64,000 bases of DNA from Sphaerosporella brunnea (taxonomy: Eukaryota > Ascomycota > Pezizomycetes > Pezizales > Pyronemataceae). Shown piece after piece: positions 11,093-22,562 of this stretch (its first letter is position 1; each line of letters opens with the position of its first letter). The DNA is taken from the NCBI GenBank assembly GCA_008704415.1, contig VXIS01000037.1:174959-238958 (forward strand), written 5' to 3'. The position numbers were made by a program, and so were the translations under genes. Under the pieces are notes generated by a model, which saw only the letters and a list, made by a program, of their open reading frames with translations, searched no databases and had not been told where the DNA came from.

Positions 11093-12910
11093 CTACGCTC
11101 CCGACCCAGCAGCCCTGACCGCCTCCTCCACAGTATCCGCCGGAGCACCCACAATCTGTCGGTTGCCTCTAGCAACCCACGTCTCTTCCTCGGCCGCAAA
11201 GGCAGCTTCGAATTTATGCCGTTGTCCACGGGCAAAATACAGCGGCAGCTGTTTCCTTGACGCGGCAGCTTCGTTTACGAGGACATGTTTTATCGACGTG
11301 CCTGTTTATCCTCTGTTAGCCCAAGCATGGGCAGAACTCGCAAGAAGAGGTGGATGTAACCCGGTGCCTCAAACATAGCATCTGACAACAGCCTCTCTAC
11401 CACAGTCCTGAGTCCTCGTGCACCCGTTCCCATGGCCAGTGCACTCCTAGCCACCTCTCTCAGCGCGGGGCTGGTAAATCTTAGTTCCACGCCGCTGAGC
11501 GCGAAGAGAGTTTCATATTGTCTTAACAGCGCATTGCGAGGTTCTGTCAATACCCTCACCAACATTTCCTGGCTCAATGATTCCACGGCCGTGGTGACGG
11601 GTATTCGCCCCACGATCTCCGGGATCATGCCGAATGTTATCAGATCCCCCGGCTCAGTAAGTTCCAGCGGATTTTTCTGGGGGTGCGACGAGGAGTGAGA
11701 GCCATGGACGTGAGCGTTAAAGCCAATAGACCCTTTAGCCACCCGGTCCGAAATAATCTTATCAAGTCCTATGAAGGCGCCCGTGAAGATGAACAGGATA
11801 TCAGACGTATCGATAGTGACTACCTCGCCCTTTTGCCCCCCGCCGCCGGCAGTGGGCTGATTAAACGAGCCCGGGCCAGGGCTGTTTGGAAGTCCCATAG
11901 GCGGCCGTCGCTCCGGCTTTGTATGTATTTGAAGCGTGGTGCCTTCAATGATCTTGAGCAAAGCCTGCTGCACTCCCTCGCCGGAAATGTCCTTGGCACC
12001 GCCATGCATAGACTTGGGCTTCGCGATCTTGTCGAACTCGTCGAGACAAATGATACCGGTTTCTGCGCGGCGGACATCGTGGTTTGCGGCGATAAGCAAC
12101 CGGTGGACTGCTTGATCGACGTCTTCGCCAACATAGCCTACTTCCCCATCAGCGCTACCGAGGAGTATGGTAGGTAGGGCAGAGCTTTGTACCGGCCATT
12201 GTGAACGGTGTGCAATCGGACCTGACCACCTGCTCAGCAAGGCGTGATTGATACAATCGGGGGGTACACACATTGAAAAAGGCACATCCAGCACCTTAGC
12301 CAGCGTTCGCACCTGCACACCACACAAAAGCTCATCAGCTATCCACCCACCCCAACCGGTGCGTCTACATACTCACCATCAACGTCTTGCCCACGCCCGT
12401 CGGGCCGAGACAAAGCACTGCGACTTTCGTCAGCGCCACTCCTCCTCCGCCTCCTCCTCGACCTTATCACCCACCATTGCTCTTCTCAATCGTCAACGCG
12501 GGTTCCTCGACAAACTCCTTCCGCGCTCCGGGGAGAACATCGGCTCGGCTCTGCTCGTCCACTTCGAACGGATCACTCGGCTGCTGTGCCGCAAACATTT
12601 CCCTCTCCTCTCGCCGCCGCGCCTGATGCACCCGCTGGTAGTGGTGATATATCGCCGTGGAAAGTATGCGCTTCGAGCGGTCCTGGCCGACTACGTATCT
12701 ATCCAGATGTTGTTTCAGCACCCTCGGCGTGATCTTGACGCCACCGCCACTGCCCAACGGCCCGATCACGGCTTCTTTCGACTCCACGCGGTTGCTATAC
12801 GGGCCGTTGCTCGTGAACTCGCTGGCGCGGTAGGTGCTCGAGTAACGACACCGCGCTCGCACAATTACGGGGAGTGTTGAGGAGGGAACGCGGCTCCGTA
12901 ATAGGAGCAT
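11093..12910 (-). CDS. MCX1: Mitochondrial ClpX-type AAA+ unfoldase
   Basis: ATP-driven protein unfoldase of the mitochondrial matrix. Six exons: 12910-12475, 12417-12377, 12312-12272, 12221-12193, 12137-11361 and 11301-11093, giving 510 residues. The N-terminus is Arg/Ser-rich (VIVRARCRYSSTYRASEF), a likely matrix targeting sequence. The bacterial zinc-binding domain is absent, as in yeast Mcx1. Walker A GPTGVGKT (~150-157) spans the 41-nt exon 2; the 29-nt exon 4 encodes DCTPFTMA leading into GYVGED; Walker B is IICLDEFDKIA (~211-219). A pore-side and sensor block follows (GMIPEIVGRIPV; GTGARGLRTVVERLL). Exons of 41, 41 and 29 nt are easily missed but are needed to keep the frame through the nucleotide site. 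Whether a ClpP partner exists cannot be seen here. Confidence 0.94.
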
Positions 12911-13742
12911 TTTCGTGGATGTATACGGGGTAGAGATGTACAGGTAAGGGAGGAGCGGAAATAGCTCATAGCTGTTGGTTGGAGCTCTGAGTAATAGCGC
13001 ACGGACGGCTTCTGCCGCGTCCGATCGGCGAAAGCCACATGCTGCTCCCCCCAGCGATCCCGCTTATCAGCGCTGCGACTTCCAGGCTGGTCGATGCGCA
13101 AAAAGGAAATCCTTGATTTGCAGCATCAATCAAAACCGGCGATTGCTAAACGAGTGATCTCACGTGAATCACCAACCCCTTTCTCTCAACAGCTCGCCAC
13201 AATTCAACACCCAGAATCCCATCACAACGATACACTTAGTTCTTCTTGCTGAGGCGTGGCTATCGTAGATGCTCAACGTTCTGACTCACAAAAAAGCACT
13301 CGTCCCACAAATGCCCATCTATTACGTCTCATCAAACCAAACAGCTACTTGCAAAATCTACAGTTCCGCTTAGTACAGCTACCTATCCGATTGGCAGCAG
13401 CAAAAACATGCAAGCAATCAGAGAGAACATGCAAGCAATGCAACAAGAACAAAAAATATTTCCAAGTTCCCACACCGAATGATGATGATATGCGTGCCAT
13501 CCAATCATTACTCTGACCTCCACCAGCGCTGCAGCAGCACAAAAAAAACAGCCAACATGATCATGAAACGAAACAAAAACAAGCAACGCAGGGAAAAAAG
13601 AACAAATCAATTAAAACAATGTTGAAATAAAAAAAGGGGGGGGGGGAAGAGAGCGAGCGGTATCATCATCTCACTGCCTCCTCTGTATATTATTACAACT
13701 CGTCAGCCACCACCCAACCCCCCACCCAAAGAGGAGAGGGGG
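12911..13742. other. Intergenic region containing the outer edge of the palindrome
   Basis: Between the ClpX start and the Hook stop. The proximal part (12,911-13,150) should be the ClpX promoter; the distal part (13,500-13,742) is the Hook 3' UTR with A, G and C runs (AAAAAAGGGGGGGGGGG at about 13,629-13,646). From 13,606 on, the sequence has a counterpart at the right end of the window. No gene seen. Confidence 0.5.
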
Positions 13743-16700
13743 TTAACATACAAGTATAGATCCATCCAGCGCGACCCTCTGCTTATTCAGCCAGCTAGCC
13801 GGTGCATCGCTCCTGCGGAGCAAAACGACGCTGTTGAGCTGCAGTCGGCTCGCCTGATCATGATACGCCGTAGCCATAAGCAAATTTTCGCGTTCCAGGA
13901 GCTCGAGTTCTTCTTCCTTCTTTCTCTGCACGGTACGCCAGGAACGTCAACAAACTGCCAATGACTATGCTGGACGAGTGTGATATAGGTTTTGTTTTTG
14001 AAGTGGATGTGGATGAGGAAGAAAGAGGTAACAGTGCTAATGATGATGGTGATGTGGGAGATGCTGCTAAAGCACCATTTGTGTTTGTAGTCGCGGAGAG
14101 GGGGGCGGGGCGTAAGACCTTAAGCTCTAAGTACCGCTCTTGCATCGCCTGCAGCTTTTCGTCCGAATCGGCGGCCCGTGCGGCTTCAAGCTGATCCGAA
14201 AGGTCCTTGATTTTTGCGTTTTGCTTTTTGATGAACTGGAGACATGCGAGTCAACTTCTGCACAGTCGTTCGTTCACTCGGATGAATAAAACATACCGCT
14301 TTTGACTTCGTCATCTTCTCCCGCCTGTCCTCAAGCTTGTTCTGAAGCTCTCTCACGTGCTTCTCGAGTGCTCCGTCGCGGCCCTCGGCGCTGCCTTCGA
14401 AGGCGGCAACAGTCTCTTTCAAGTCGGACAGAGCCTGCTCTTTCTCGAATAGCGCATCCTTCTGCTCCGCCATCTTAGTGGAAAGGGCATCCTTCTCCAG
14501 CAGAACCTTTTCGAGGAGGGATTCCTTGGTTCTGAGATCGGATTCGAGGTCCTTGACTTTGCTTTCCAGCTCAGAATGGGCGGTCTGCAGCTTCTTGAGG
14601 TCTGAGTTGGCATCTCCTTTCAGCTTGTCGAGGGTTTCGAGCTGGTCCTTGCCAACCAAGCTCACTTTTACATGTTAGCATTATGTATCGCAATTCAAAT
14701 GGCCTAATCTTACAATCCGATTGAGCAGTAACTAGCGCTCGCTTCGTCGTGGACAGATCCGCCTCCAATTCAGATATCCTGAGCTTGGCTGCCGACAGCT
14801 GCTCTTGAGTCTCCAGATAGTTCTGGCGAAGCTTGAGCATGACCTCCGATCTACATTACTGTTAGCCGCCAAATAACCAGACACATCCGAAAGGTCGTAC
14901 CCTTCAGATGCCACGCCAGACTGGATAACCGCAAGCTGCGCCTCGGCAACGAGCTTGGCTGTGTTTGCTTCCAAGTAATCATGCTCGAGCTTGTCCCGTG
15001 CTCTTGTGGCGTCCTCCAGCATGTGTTTCAGAACCACGTTGTCAGCGCCAGCACCGCCACTATCCTTGAGATGCCGGATTTCGGCCTCCAGGCTGGCAAT
15101 CTTGAGTTTCCTGCAAAGCGTCAGAACAAGAACCATCCGCCTTAGTCCTCTGAACGTACATGTCCGCCTTAGTCCTAGTCGAGTACACCAACTCGGAGCC
15201 CAAATCTCCACCATACTCCTCAGCAGCTTCCGCGACAAGGCCACTTTCTAGCTCCCGGATCTTCTCCTCGAGATTTCTTATCCGCTCCTGGTCCCTTGTC
15301 TTCTGATACTCCGCACCATCGGTCTTAGAAAGCAAGATCTGTTTCTCCGTTTCGAGCGCGTGCTTTGTTCTTGAGATCTCGGCGCATTCATGCTCCAACT
15401 TTGTGACCTGCTTCTTGTACTGTTCGATGGTCCGCTTGAGTCCCGGTACCTGCTTCGCACTCTCCTCCGCGGCACGAAGGTCCTTGAACATCCGGGCATG
15501 CTGCTCCTCCATGGTCTTCATCTGCTGGTCCAGATCACCCATGCTCTCGAGCTTCTTGCGGTACTTTTCGGCGACATTTTGCGCTTTGCTAAGCTTGTCG
15601 ATCTTGTGGTTGGCTTCGTCGAGGTCGTCCTTGTATTTCATACCGGCTGCAGCCTTAGGCTCGAGATCATCAACCTACAGAGCTGGTAAGCATTTTGGCA
15701 CAATTCCATAGCGACACCTTTCCAAACCATTCGCTCTAATTTCGATATCTTATGTGCTTGGGTGGAAATCTCCTCCTCCTTCTCGAAGATCTTATCCTCG
15801 AGTTTTTGGACTTCATCCTGCAACTCATCAACCCTAAATCGTAGCCTATCGTTCCGGTCATCATAGCTCTGACTGCCACCCGACGACTGCTGTAGTTCCA
15901 GAATGCGTGCTTGAGCTTCTTCCTGTATATCCAGTCAGCACCGCGACAGCAATGCAGTGTGACACCCACAAGTTGAGATTCCAAGCTCGAAACAGTCCTC
16001 TTTAGCTGCTTGTTTTCCGCCTCCACAGTTTCCCTATCACCCACAAGCCTGGCTAGCTCCTCCTCCACACGGAACTGGTCGATATCCGCCGCCGCCGACT
16101 CGGTAGTTTTATCATCACCGTCTTCACCCTGATCCAACAAAATCATCTACGCCCGTACGATTAGCCCGCGCCCACCCCCTCCCCCGGGATACAAACCTCG
16201 TTGAGAATATTCATCATCTCAGTCTGGGAGCTAGGCGACAGCTCCTGTATCATAGCAATATACTCCTCCTTCCGATCACTCAGCACGGCGGTAGCAACGA
16301 TGATTTTCGCCAGCTTGATCGTCTCCTCCGTATTCGCATCCTTCGCGATCGCCGTCAAATTCGGTGCGGGGGAGGGTAGACGATGTCCGAGTGTCTCCGT
16401 GTAGTACTTCGACAGGTCTTTGTGTAGCTTTCTTACTGTGCCGGTCAATCAGCCCCTCTCCTCTCCCTGCACTGGGGGGACTGGACATACGTCGCTGGAA
16501 TTTCGACAACCACCCGTTTCCCTCGCCGCTATGTTCCGGCGCACCCTTGAAGTACCCGGGATCGATATCCTCTGCCACAGATCGTCAGCCGTGCTCTCTC
16601 GGGGGTAGCAGCATCTAACTCCGGAGCATTGTAAAACACGTACGGAGGACTTTTGCAATCGTAGCACCATCTGCCAGATCGTTCAACGAATGGATCTTCG

Positions 16701-16840
16701 GGTTTATGGAACAAGAGTTGAACTGTTATCAAATGCGAACAGGTCAGCTTCAAGTGTACCACTCCTCCTTAACGCGGGGGTGTAACGGTGGTACACACCC
16801 AGTCCACCAGAGCTGCCGCGACGGCCCGTTCCGAGCCCAT
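13743..16840 (-). CDS. Hook-family dynein adaptor (microtubule/endosome transport)
   Basis: Hook proteins link cargo such as early endosomes to dynein on microtubules. Twelve exons from 16840 (42, 79, 81, 239, 177, 195, 515, 210, 137, 368, 117, 183 nt) give 780 residues. The N-terminal HOOK domain (~1-150) reads MGSERAVAAALVDWFNS, then SLNDLADGATIAKVL and QDIDPGYFKG, ending SSQTEMMNILNE. Then ~500 residues of coiled coil (KQLKRTVSSLESQLEEAQAR; RDQERIRNLEEKIRELESGL). The C-terminus ENLLMATAYHDQASRLQLN with RRSDAPASWLNKQRVAL is the conserved cargo end of fungal Hook proteins. The first exon is only 14 codons. Eleven introns: ten of 47-76 nt, but the last (14118-13926, 193 nt) has a weak GTCTTA donor and an open, Ser/Thr-rich reading frame inside, so the last join is uncertain. 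Confidence 0.88.
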
Positions 16841-17300
16841 GGTAAATGCTGCCGTTTTCGGCGCGCTGAAGGATGGGGAGGGGAGTTTGTGATGGGCGTG
16901 TGGGGTGGTTGGAGGTGTGAGCTGCTGCTCTACTCCTGCTGTCAGTTGCTTGGAGGTGTTCAGGACTCCGCTACCAAAGTAGCTGCGTCTTCGACCAGCA
17001 CTAGCCGAGTCTCTACGCCTTGCACGCATACGCAAACTTGCCGGGTGAAGGATTGATTCGGATTTCCAGATTCTGGGTTTCAGTTTTGGTTTCAGGGGGG
17101 AAGTACTCCAGCAGCTTCAGGTAGTATTGAAACATAAAAAAACAAAAAAAATATATGTATATGCGGTTTCTGCACTTTCGTAGTTGCAAAAACAGCCAGC
17201 CAGCACGCAGCACCTGCCTGCACCAGATCAATATGCACCTAGCAAAAGCAAGCAAGCAAGCAAGCGGTACGTATGGAGGAGAGAGAGGGACAGGACAAGC
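16841..17300. other. Intergenic region, Hook promoter side
   Basis: About 460 bases: promoter/leader of the Hook gene at 16,841-17,050, then A-rich sequence (17,130-17,160) and a (GCAA)n-like tract at 17,240-17,263, likely 3' UTR of the I9 gene. No gene seen. Confidence 0.5.
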
Positions 17301-17546
17301 TTAAACAATAGGCCACAGCCAAACAAACAGCACCGCCAAAAGCATCAGACCCAGAAACCACCGCTGATCCAACAGTTCCGTTCCCGCGATTCCTCCAGAA
17401 ACAGAAACAGAATCCGAAACTCCCGTAGCAGCAGGCAAAGAAGACGAAGATGCCAGCGCCTCCCCTGTCACAGCGGCAGCACTACTACTACTACTTGCAA
17501 TCCCGCTCGCTGTCGCAGTAGTAGTCGCAGTAGTAGTGCTGCCGGC
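17301..17546 (-). other. In-frame Ser/Thr-rich stalk plus hydrophobic C-terminus of the I9 gene (alternative 3' exon)
   Basis: Directly after the TGA that ends the 100-residue form, the same frame stays open for another 83 codons to TAA (17301-17303). It encodes a Thr/Ser/Ala stalk (STTTATTTATASGIASSSSS), a small-residue stretch (VSVSGGIAGTELLD) and a hydrophobic end WFLGLMLLAVLFVWLWPIV, the shape of a GPI-attachment signal or membrane anchor. A second acceptor, GGCCAG ending at 17547, lies 36 nt after the first (which ends at 17583). It is in the same phase, so using it skips the ten-codon VTIWNGGSS-stop end and joins EEDQV to AGSTTT. Stop readthrough would give a similar protein. That this part is used is inference; the frame and composition are seen. 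Confidence 0.6.
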
Positions 17547-17552
17547 CTGGCC

Positions 17553-17613
17553 TCATGATGACCCTCCATTCCAAATCGTGACCTGTGTTGTTCACCTCCG
17601 TTAGCACACCCTC

Positions 17614-17649
<36 letters not shown>

Positions 17650-17977
17650 ACCACTTGGTCCTCCTCCACCGTCGGCTTGTACTTATTAGACTGCGCCGAC
17701 ACTTGGTAATCCGCCATAGTAGCCTCGGGACAGGTCGCGGCGAATCCCTTGATCAAAGCTTCGAGCCATCAGCATCCACCGCGCGCAAAAGTGAAGAGGA
17801 GGGGAGCTTACTGTATTCATGTGTAATCTTGCATCCGTTCCGTGCGAGATGATCCCTTGCCGCGACCACTTCCGAATTTGGCGTTTCGTTGGAGAAGGTG
17901 ACGATATACAGCTTCTCCGTGGCAAGCGCAGAAGGAGCTGCGGCAAGGAGCGCAAGGGCGAGGGTAGGGAACTTCAT
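17553..17977 (-). CDS. Secreted small protein with inhibitor I9 (subtilisin propeptide-like) fold
   Basis: Predicted secreted protein of 100 residues. Exons 17977-17812, 17758-17652 and 17582-17553; introns of 53 and 69 nt. It begins with a clear signal peptide (MKFPTLALALLAAAPSALA, cleavage near TEK). The mature part follows the I9 pattern: LYIVTFSNETPNSEVV, a helix AARDHLARNGCKI, then HEYTLIKGFAATCPEATM and VEEDQVVTIW. This fold occurs as the propeptide of subtilisin-type proteases and as free inhibitors such as yeast Pbi2. Here no protease domain follows, so inhibition or chaperoning of a serine protease is the likely role. Two cysteines are present. The frame ends at TGA (17553-17555), but the same frame continues open beyond it; see the next entry. 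The second intron contains a 32-base U tract on the sense strand. Confidence 0.85.
17615..17646. repeat. A32 run (U32 on the sense strand) in intron 2 of the I9 gene
   Basis: Thirty-two consecutive A on the plus strand lie within intron 2 (17651-17583), a few bases after the splice donor in the sense direction. The run has the same length in the right-arm copy (T run 59,980-60,011), unlike runs near the palindrome centre. Confidence 0.85.
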
Positions 17978-19314
17978 ATTTCAATGTTGGTGGTTGTGTA
18001 GTTGCAAGGTATATGGAGCGAGAGAAGTCGGAGGAGGAGTGCAGCTGTGTGGGCGGGCGAAGAAGAGGTGGGTATAGTGAGTTTGAAAGTCAAGAACTAG
18101 CTTAAGACCAGCTTCGAGACACTGCTATCACGTGCAATGTTTCATTCAACCCCAGAAGCTCGGATTTAATTTGACGTCCACGCAACTTGCAAAAGTGACG
18201 GAGAGTTGTAATTTATGATAAAACGACGAGGAGTGAGAGGGCTTGGGTTCCCTTTTTTTCTAAAGCTATCGCTCGGGGCCATCCTGCACATCATGCATGA
18301 CCTCTACTACTAGTACAACAAGGAAACTCACCCGCACGCACTCACGATGGACAGAGAGCGGACAGCTGCATGCCCAGCCCTGCGGAACAAAAAAACTGTC
18401 ATACCCAAATCTCTACTGGCTCGCCGTGTCGGCTTTCAAACTGTATAGGAGCCGGGACATAATCGCGAAGTCTCGCGGACCACTCCGCCGTATGTAGTCC
18501 ATCCGGGTCTAGATCCGCGCGACGAATGCTAACAGGTGACGGAAAATCAAAAATCGATATCGTGACAAGCCATGACCTGTGGCACTCTGGATATGATAAC
18601 AATGCTGAGGTCATTTGGCTGCTAAGCTTCTTCTTCTCCCTGAAGATCTAGAGAGCACTACAAGACTTTCGCGGTCATGCTGCAGGGATATATGTAAAAC
18701 TTCAAGCACGATCATTACCAAGAGTTCGAACATCAGCTGATAAAAGCTGAGCTCTTCATGAGCCATGATTCGGATTCCCAATACGAGTGCAGACCTGTGA
18801 TCCACTCTGAACGCCACACGCGGGTGTCTTTCACCGTCATGGACATCCCCGAAGCGGAAGATTATTTGAAGATATGGATTTTCCACTGCGTGTTGTACGC
18901 GACAAGGCAACTTCAATACCTAAGTGCCTGGTAGGAGGAACGATGAACATGAAAAAATGTGCTTTTATGAGAATACATAGAAGTATGTACTAGGGTACAA
19001 GGGTAATTCGGGTGCCGTTACACACATGCAAAGAGCACCCGACTTAACGCTGTACCCGAGTACCTACTTTCTACTGCCCTCCCGTAGGATTTTCTGTAGA
19101 GCGATGACAGCGCTCTCGCGCATCAGAACATCAAACAATCTAGCTATGAAGAGGTCGTTTCCACCACCAAGTCTATGGACACAATCATGCAATCCAGCTT
19201 CCCCCATTTTTTGGTATAATACAAGTTACAACGTAAGTGGTATGTAGAAGCCAATATAAACTCTATCAGATCGCGCGGAAAAGGGTAGTCATAACATAAG
19301 CAATCATAAGGGCA
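17978..19314. other. Intergenic region between the I9 gene and HEM13, with unassigned frames
   Basis: About 1.3 kb. The first 150 bases upstream of 17,977 are CT-rich, a likely promoter. Two adjacent minus-strand frames, 18,916-18,611 (101 codons, e.g. RVAFRVDHRSALVLGIRIMA) and 18,614-18,399 (71 codons, e.g. RADLDPDGLHTAEWSARL), look somewhat protein-like but match no family I recognise and have no clear splice link. They could be a decayed gene or chance. The HEM13 3' UTR occupies the end. Confidence 0.35.
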
Positions 19315-20645
19315 TTAAACCCAGTCCCGCGGGTTCTTCAAGACCTCCAGCAGTCGTTCCTCGCGCGAGCCAGCCTTGGGAGAGTGCATATATTGCCAGC
19401 TAGCAGTGAGGGGCAAGCTCATCAAGATACTATCGACACGGGGGTTGGGAGCGTTTAGTCCAAATGCTGTGCCTCGGTCGTGGATCAGGTTGAACTCCAC
19501 GTATCGTCCACGCCGTAGCTGTTGCCATTCTTTTTCCTCGAGAGTGAAGGGCATGTCCTATGCTTATGTCAGAGGCGTATGCCGGAGCAGGTGGCGAGAG
19601 CATACCTTGCGCTTGCTGAGGATGGGAAGATAGGCGGGCAAGAACGAGTTCAGACAGTCAGTCGAGAATGCCAGCAGCTGCTCCGGCTCCTTGTCGTCAA
19701 GATCGTCAAAGAAGATTCCACCGATGCCACGGCTCTCGTTGCGGTGCTTGATGTAGAAATAGTCATCGCACCACTTCTTGAACCTGTGGTAGTAGGTAGG
19801 ATCGTGGCGGTCGCAGGCATCCTTGAGCGTCTTGTGGAAGTGGATTGCATCCTCGTCGAACAAGTACGACGGTGTCAAATCAGTTCCTCCACCGAACCAC
19901 CACGCACTTGGGGTGCCGTCCTCGTTCATAGTCTCAAAGTACCGATAGTTCAGGTGCACCGTCGGCGCCATTGGGTTCTTAGGGTGCAGTACCATACTGA
20001 GGCCGGCAGCAAAGAAATCGATCGAGTCCACCGAAGCATTGAGGCTCTTGTGGTGCGCACGCATCGACAGGATAGCCTTGTGCGGGAGCTTTCCATATAC
20101 GACCGAGATGTTGACACCCGCCTTCTCGAAAACGTTGCCGTTCTGCAGAACACACGAAGTACCACCACCCCCGGCGGGACGCTCCCACGCATCAACGACG
20201 AAGCGCTTGCCGTCCACCTTCTCGAGCGCCTCCACGATCTCTTGCTGCTTCGCACGGATCATGGACTCCATCCGTAGGCGCATGGGTGAGTTCTCCGTCA
20301 CGCCGTTCTCGCGCTTCTGCGCCTTGTCCGCTTCGCTGGTGCTGGCGGGCTCACATAGTTGCGGTGAAGGTCCCTAGCGAGGACAGGAGGTCAGTGTGCG
20401 GGCCATGTGGCCGGGGTTGTGGGGGCGTGTACCGGGATGAGAGTCACCAGCGATCCGGCGGCCAAACCGGCGCTGATAGCAAGAGCCAGTCTGGTTATGG
20501 TTTGCGATGCAGACTGGACACTCGAAGGGGCAGACGTAAAGAACGCCCTCGAAACGGTGTGCTCCTGCTGCTGGCTGGCGGGCTTTGAGAACGTGCGGGC
20601 GAGGCGGGCGCCACTGCCCCGGCTCGAGAAGATGCGGGAAGACAT
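19315..20645 (-). CDS. HEM13: Coproporphyrinogen III oxidase (oxygen-dependent)
   Basis: Converts coproporphyrinogen III to protoporphyrinogen IX with O2, the sixth step after ALA formation in haem synthesis. Three exons: 20645-20433, 20373-19606 and 19557-19315; introns of 59 and 48 nt; 407 residues. The catalytic part holds the family blocks: [73 protein letters not shown] and [20 protein letters not shown]. The first exon encodes an Arg/Ser-rich presequence followed by a hydrophobic stretch ([18 protein letters not shown]). This resembles a bipartite signal for the mitochondrial intermembrane space; the S. cerevisiae enzyme is cytosolic and lacks such an extension. Location in mitochondria is therefore an inference. 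Divergently placed to ATG8. Confidence 0.97.
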
Positions 20646-21412
20646 TGTGAACCGGGAGGAATTGACAATGGAGGGGATGAAGCGGCAAGTTATAAGGAGT
20701 CTCTGTCTTCGCTGTTCCTCTCGTTTTCAGTCCATCGGAAGGTGGTGGTTCGTTGTGGGGTGACCGGGCGAGCTGGGGAAGCTGGGAATGCCTTGCGGCT
20801 CGTCCTTGCATAAAGCCACACCCGCGCAGAGCCGCTAACTCGGCAGATGACCAAAATGTACCAAACTCGCAATAAAAACATCGCAATAGTCGCGCCCCGT
20901 CCCGACTCGTGATATGAAGTGGCGGGCTGTGCATGCCAGAAACAGCATCACGAGTGATCATTGGCTGCTTACAAAGCAGCGCTCGCATCTGGGTTAGGGG
21001 TAGGCTCCGCCAAGCCTCGAGATAGAGTAAGTTGTGGGTCATAGTTACCTGCGCCTCAGAGCTCCTGTCACAGCTCACCCCTCCTCCTCCTTCTTCCTAC
21101 CTTCAACCCCCAACCAACTCCAACTACACCTTCAAGCTTCCCCCTTTACATCCTTATATAGTCACTCTTGCTCATCTTGTGAGTAACTGTCCCCGATCTG
21201 CTCCCTCGAGCTGCACGCGACGTGAAGCTACCCACAGCTTCGCTTGCTTTCCCCCCAGCTTGCTGGCCACTCAGCTGACATGCAGTTCTGTTTAAAAAGC
21301 CCTGCCACCCCACCTTCCGCAACACAACACCTACGTCGTCGTTTCCCGCCCTCTCTCCACTAGTTGCAAATTCATAACCACCGTCGCTTTCTCCCAGTAA
21401 ACCACCGACAAA
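20646..21412. other. Divergent promoter region between HEM13 and ATG8
   Basis: 770 bases with no coding frame. A TATA-like CCTTATATAG occurs at 21,151-21,160, about 250 bp before the ATG8 start, followed by CT-rich sequence typical of fungal transcription starts. Shared control of haem and autophagy genes cannot be concluded. Confidence 0.4.
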
Positions 21413-22051
<639 letters not shown>

Positions 22052-22562
22052 TGTGCTTGCTGTTATCTTCTATACGGACGGGTTCATTTGCTTTTGCTTA
22101 TTCTAAACTGTTGCTGTTTTTGTCGTGTCCTGTCATCGTTGTTTGTTTTCGAGATGGCGTTCTAAACGGGATGGGGGTGGAGGTGGACCAGCTTGACAGC
22201 TTTAGTAACAGGGCGGGTTCTGTATTGCACGCAGGTGTAGGGCGCACGTTCTCCTCTATATCTTACGCAGCCAACCTGGAGCCGCTTTTTTGTTTGCTGT
22301 AACTGGTTGGGGGTCTTTGGTTTTGCTATGCTTTTTGCTGTAGCTGTGTGCTTTGTGGAATGGGATTTTGTTCACAAGTAATATGATCCTTCCTACGAGA
22401 CTCTACTGTCACCTTGATGCCAATCTTGCTGCCCACCTTACTTCCCTTCCTTGTCCCAGCCTGCGATCCACCCGCCTTGCCGACGCTACCCATCCCATCA
22501 GCATCACGCTAAACACCGCACGGAACCCCAACCCCACCAATCTCACATCGAACCCAGCGATC
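22052..22562. other. Intergenic region between ATG8 and NCE101
   Basis: 510 bases: T/G-rich 3' UTR of ATG8 followed by a C-rich promoter (22,420-22,560) of the small NCE101 gene. No further gene seen. Confidence 0.5.

Noticed and set aside
19522..20277. 251-codon frame opposite HEM13
   Set aside because: Antisense shadow; the real gene on the minus strand has all family motifs.
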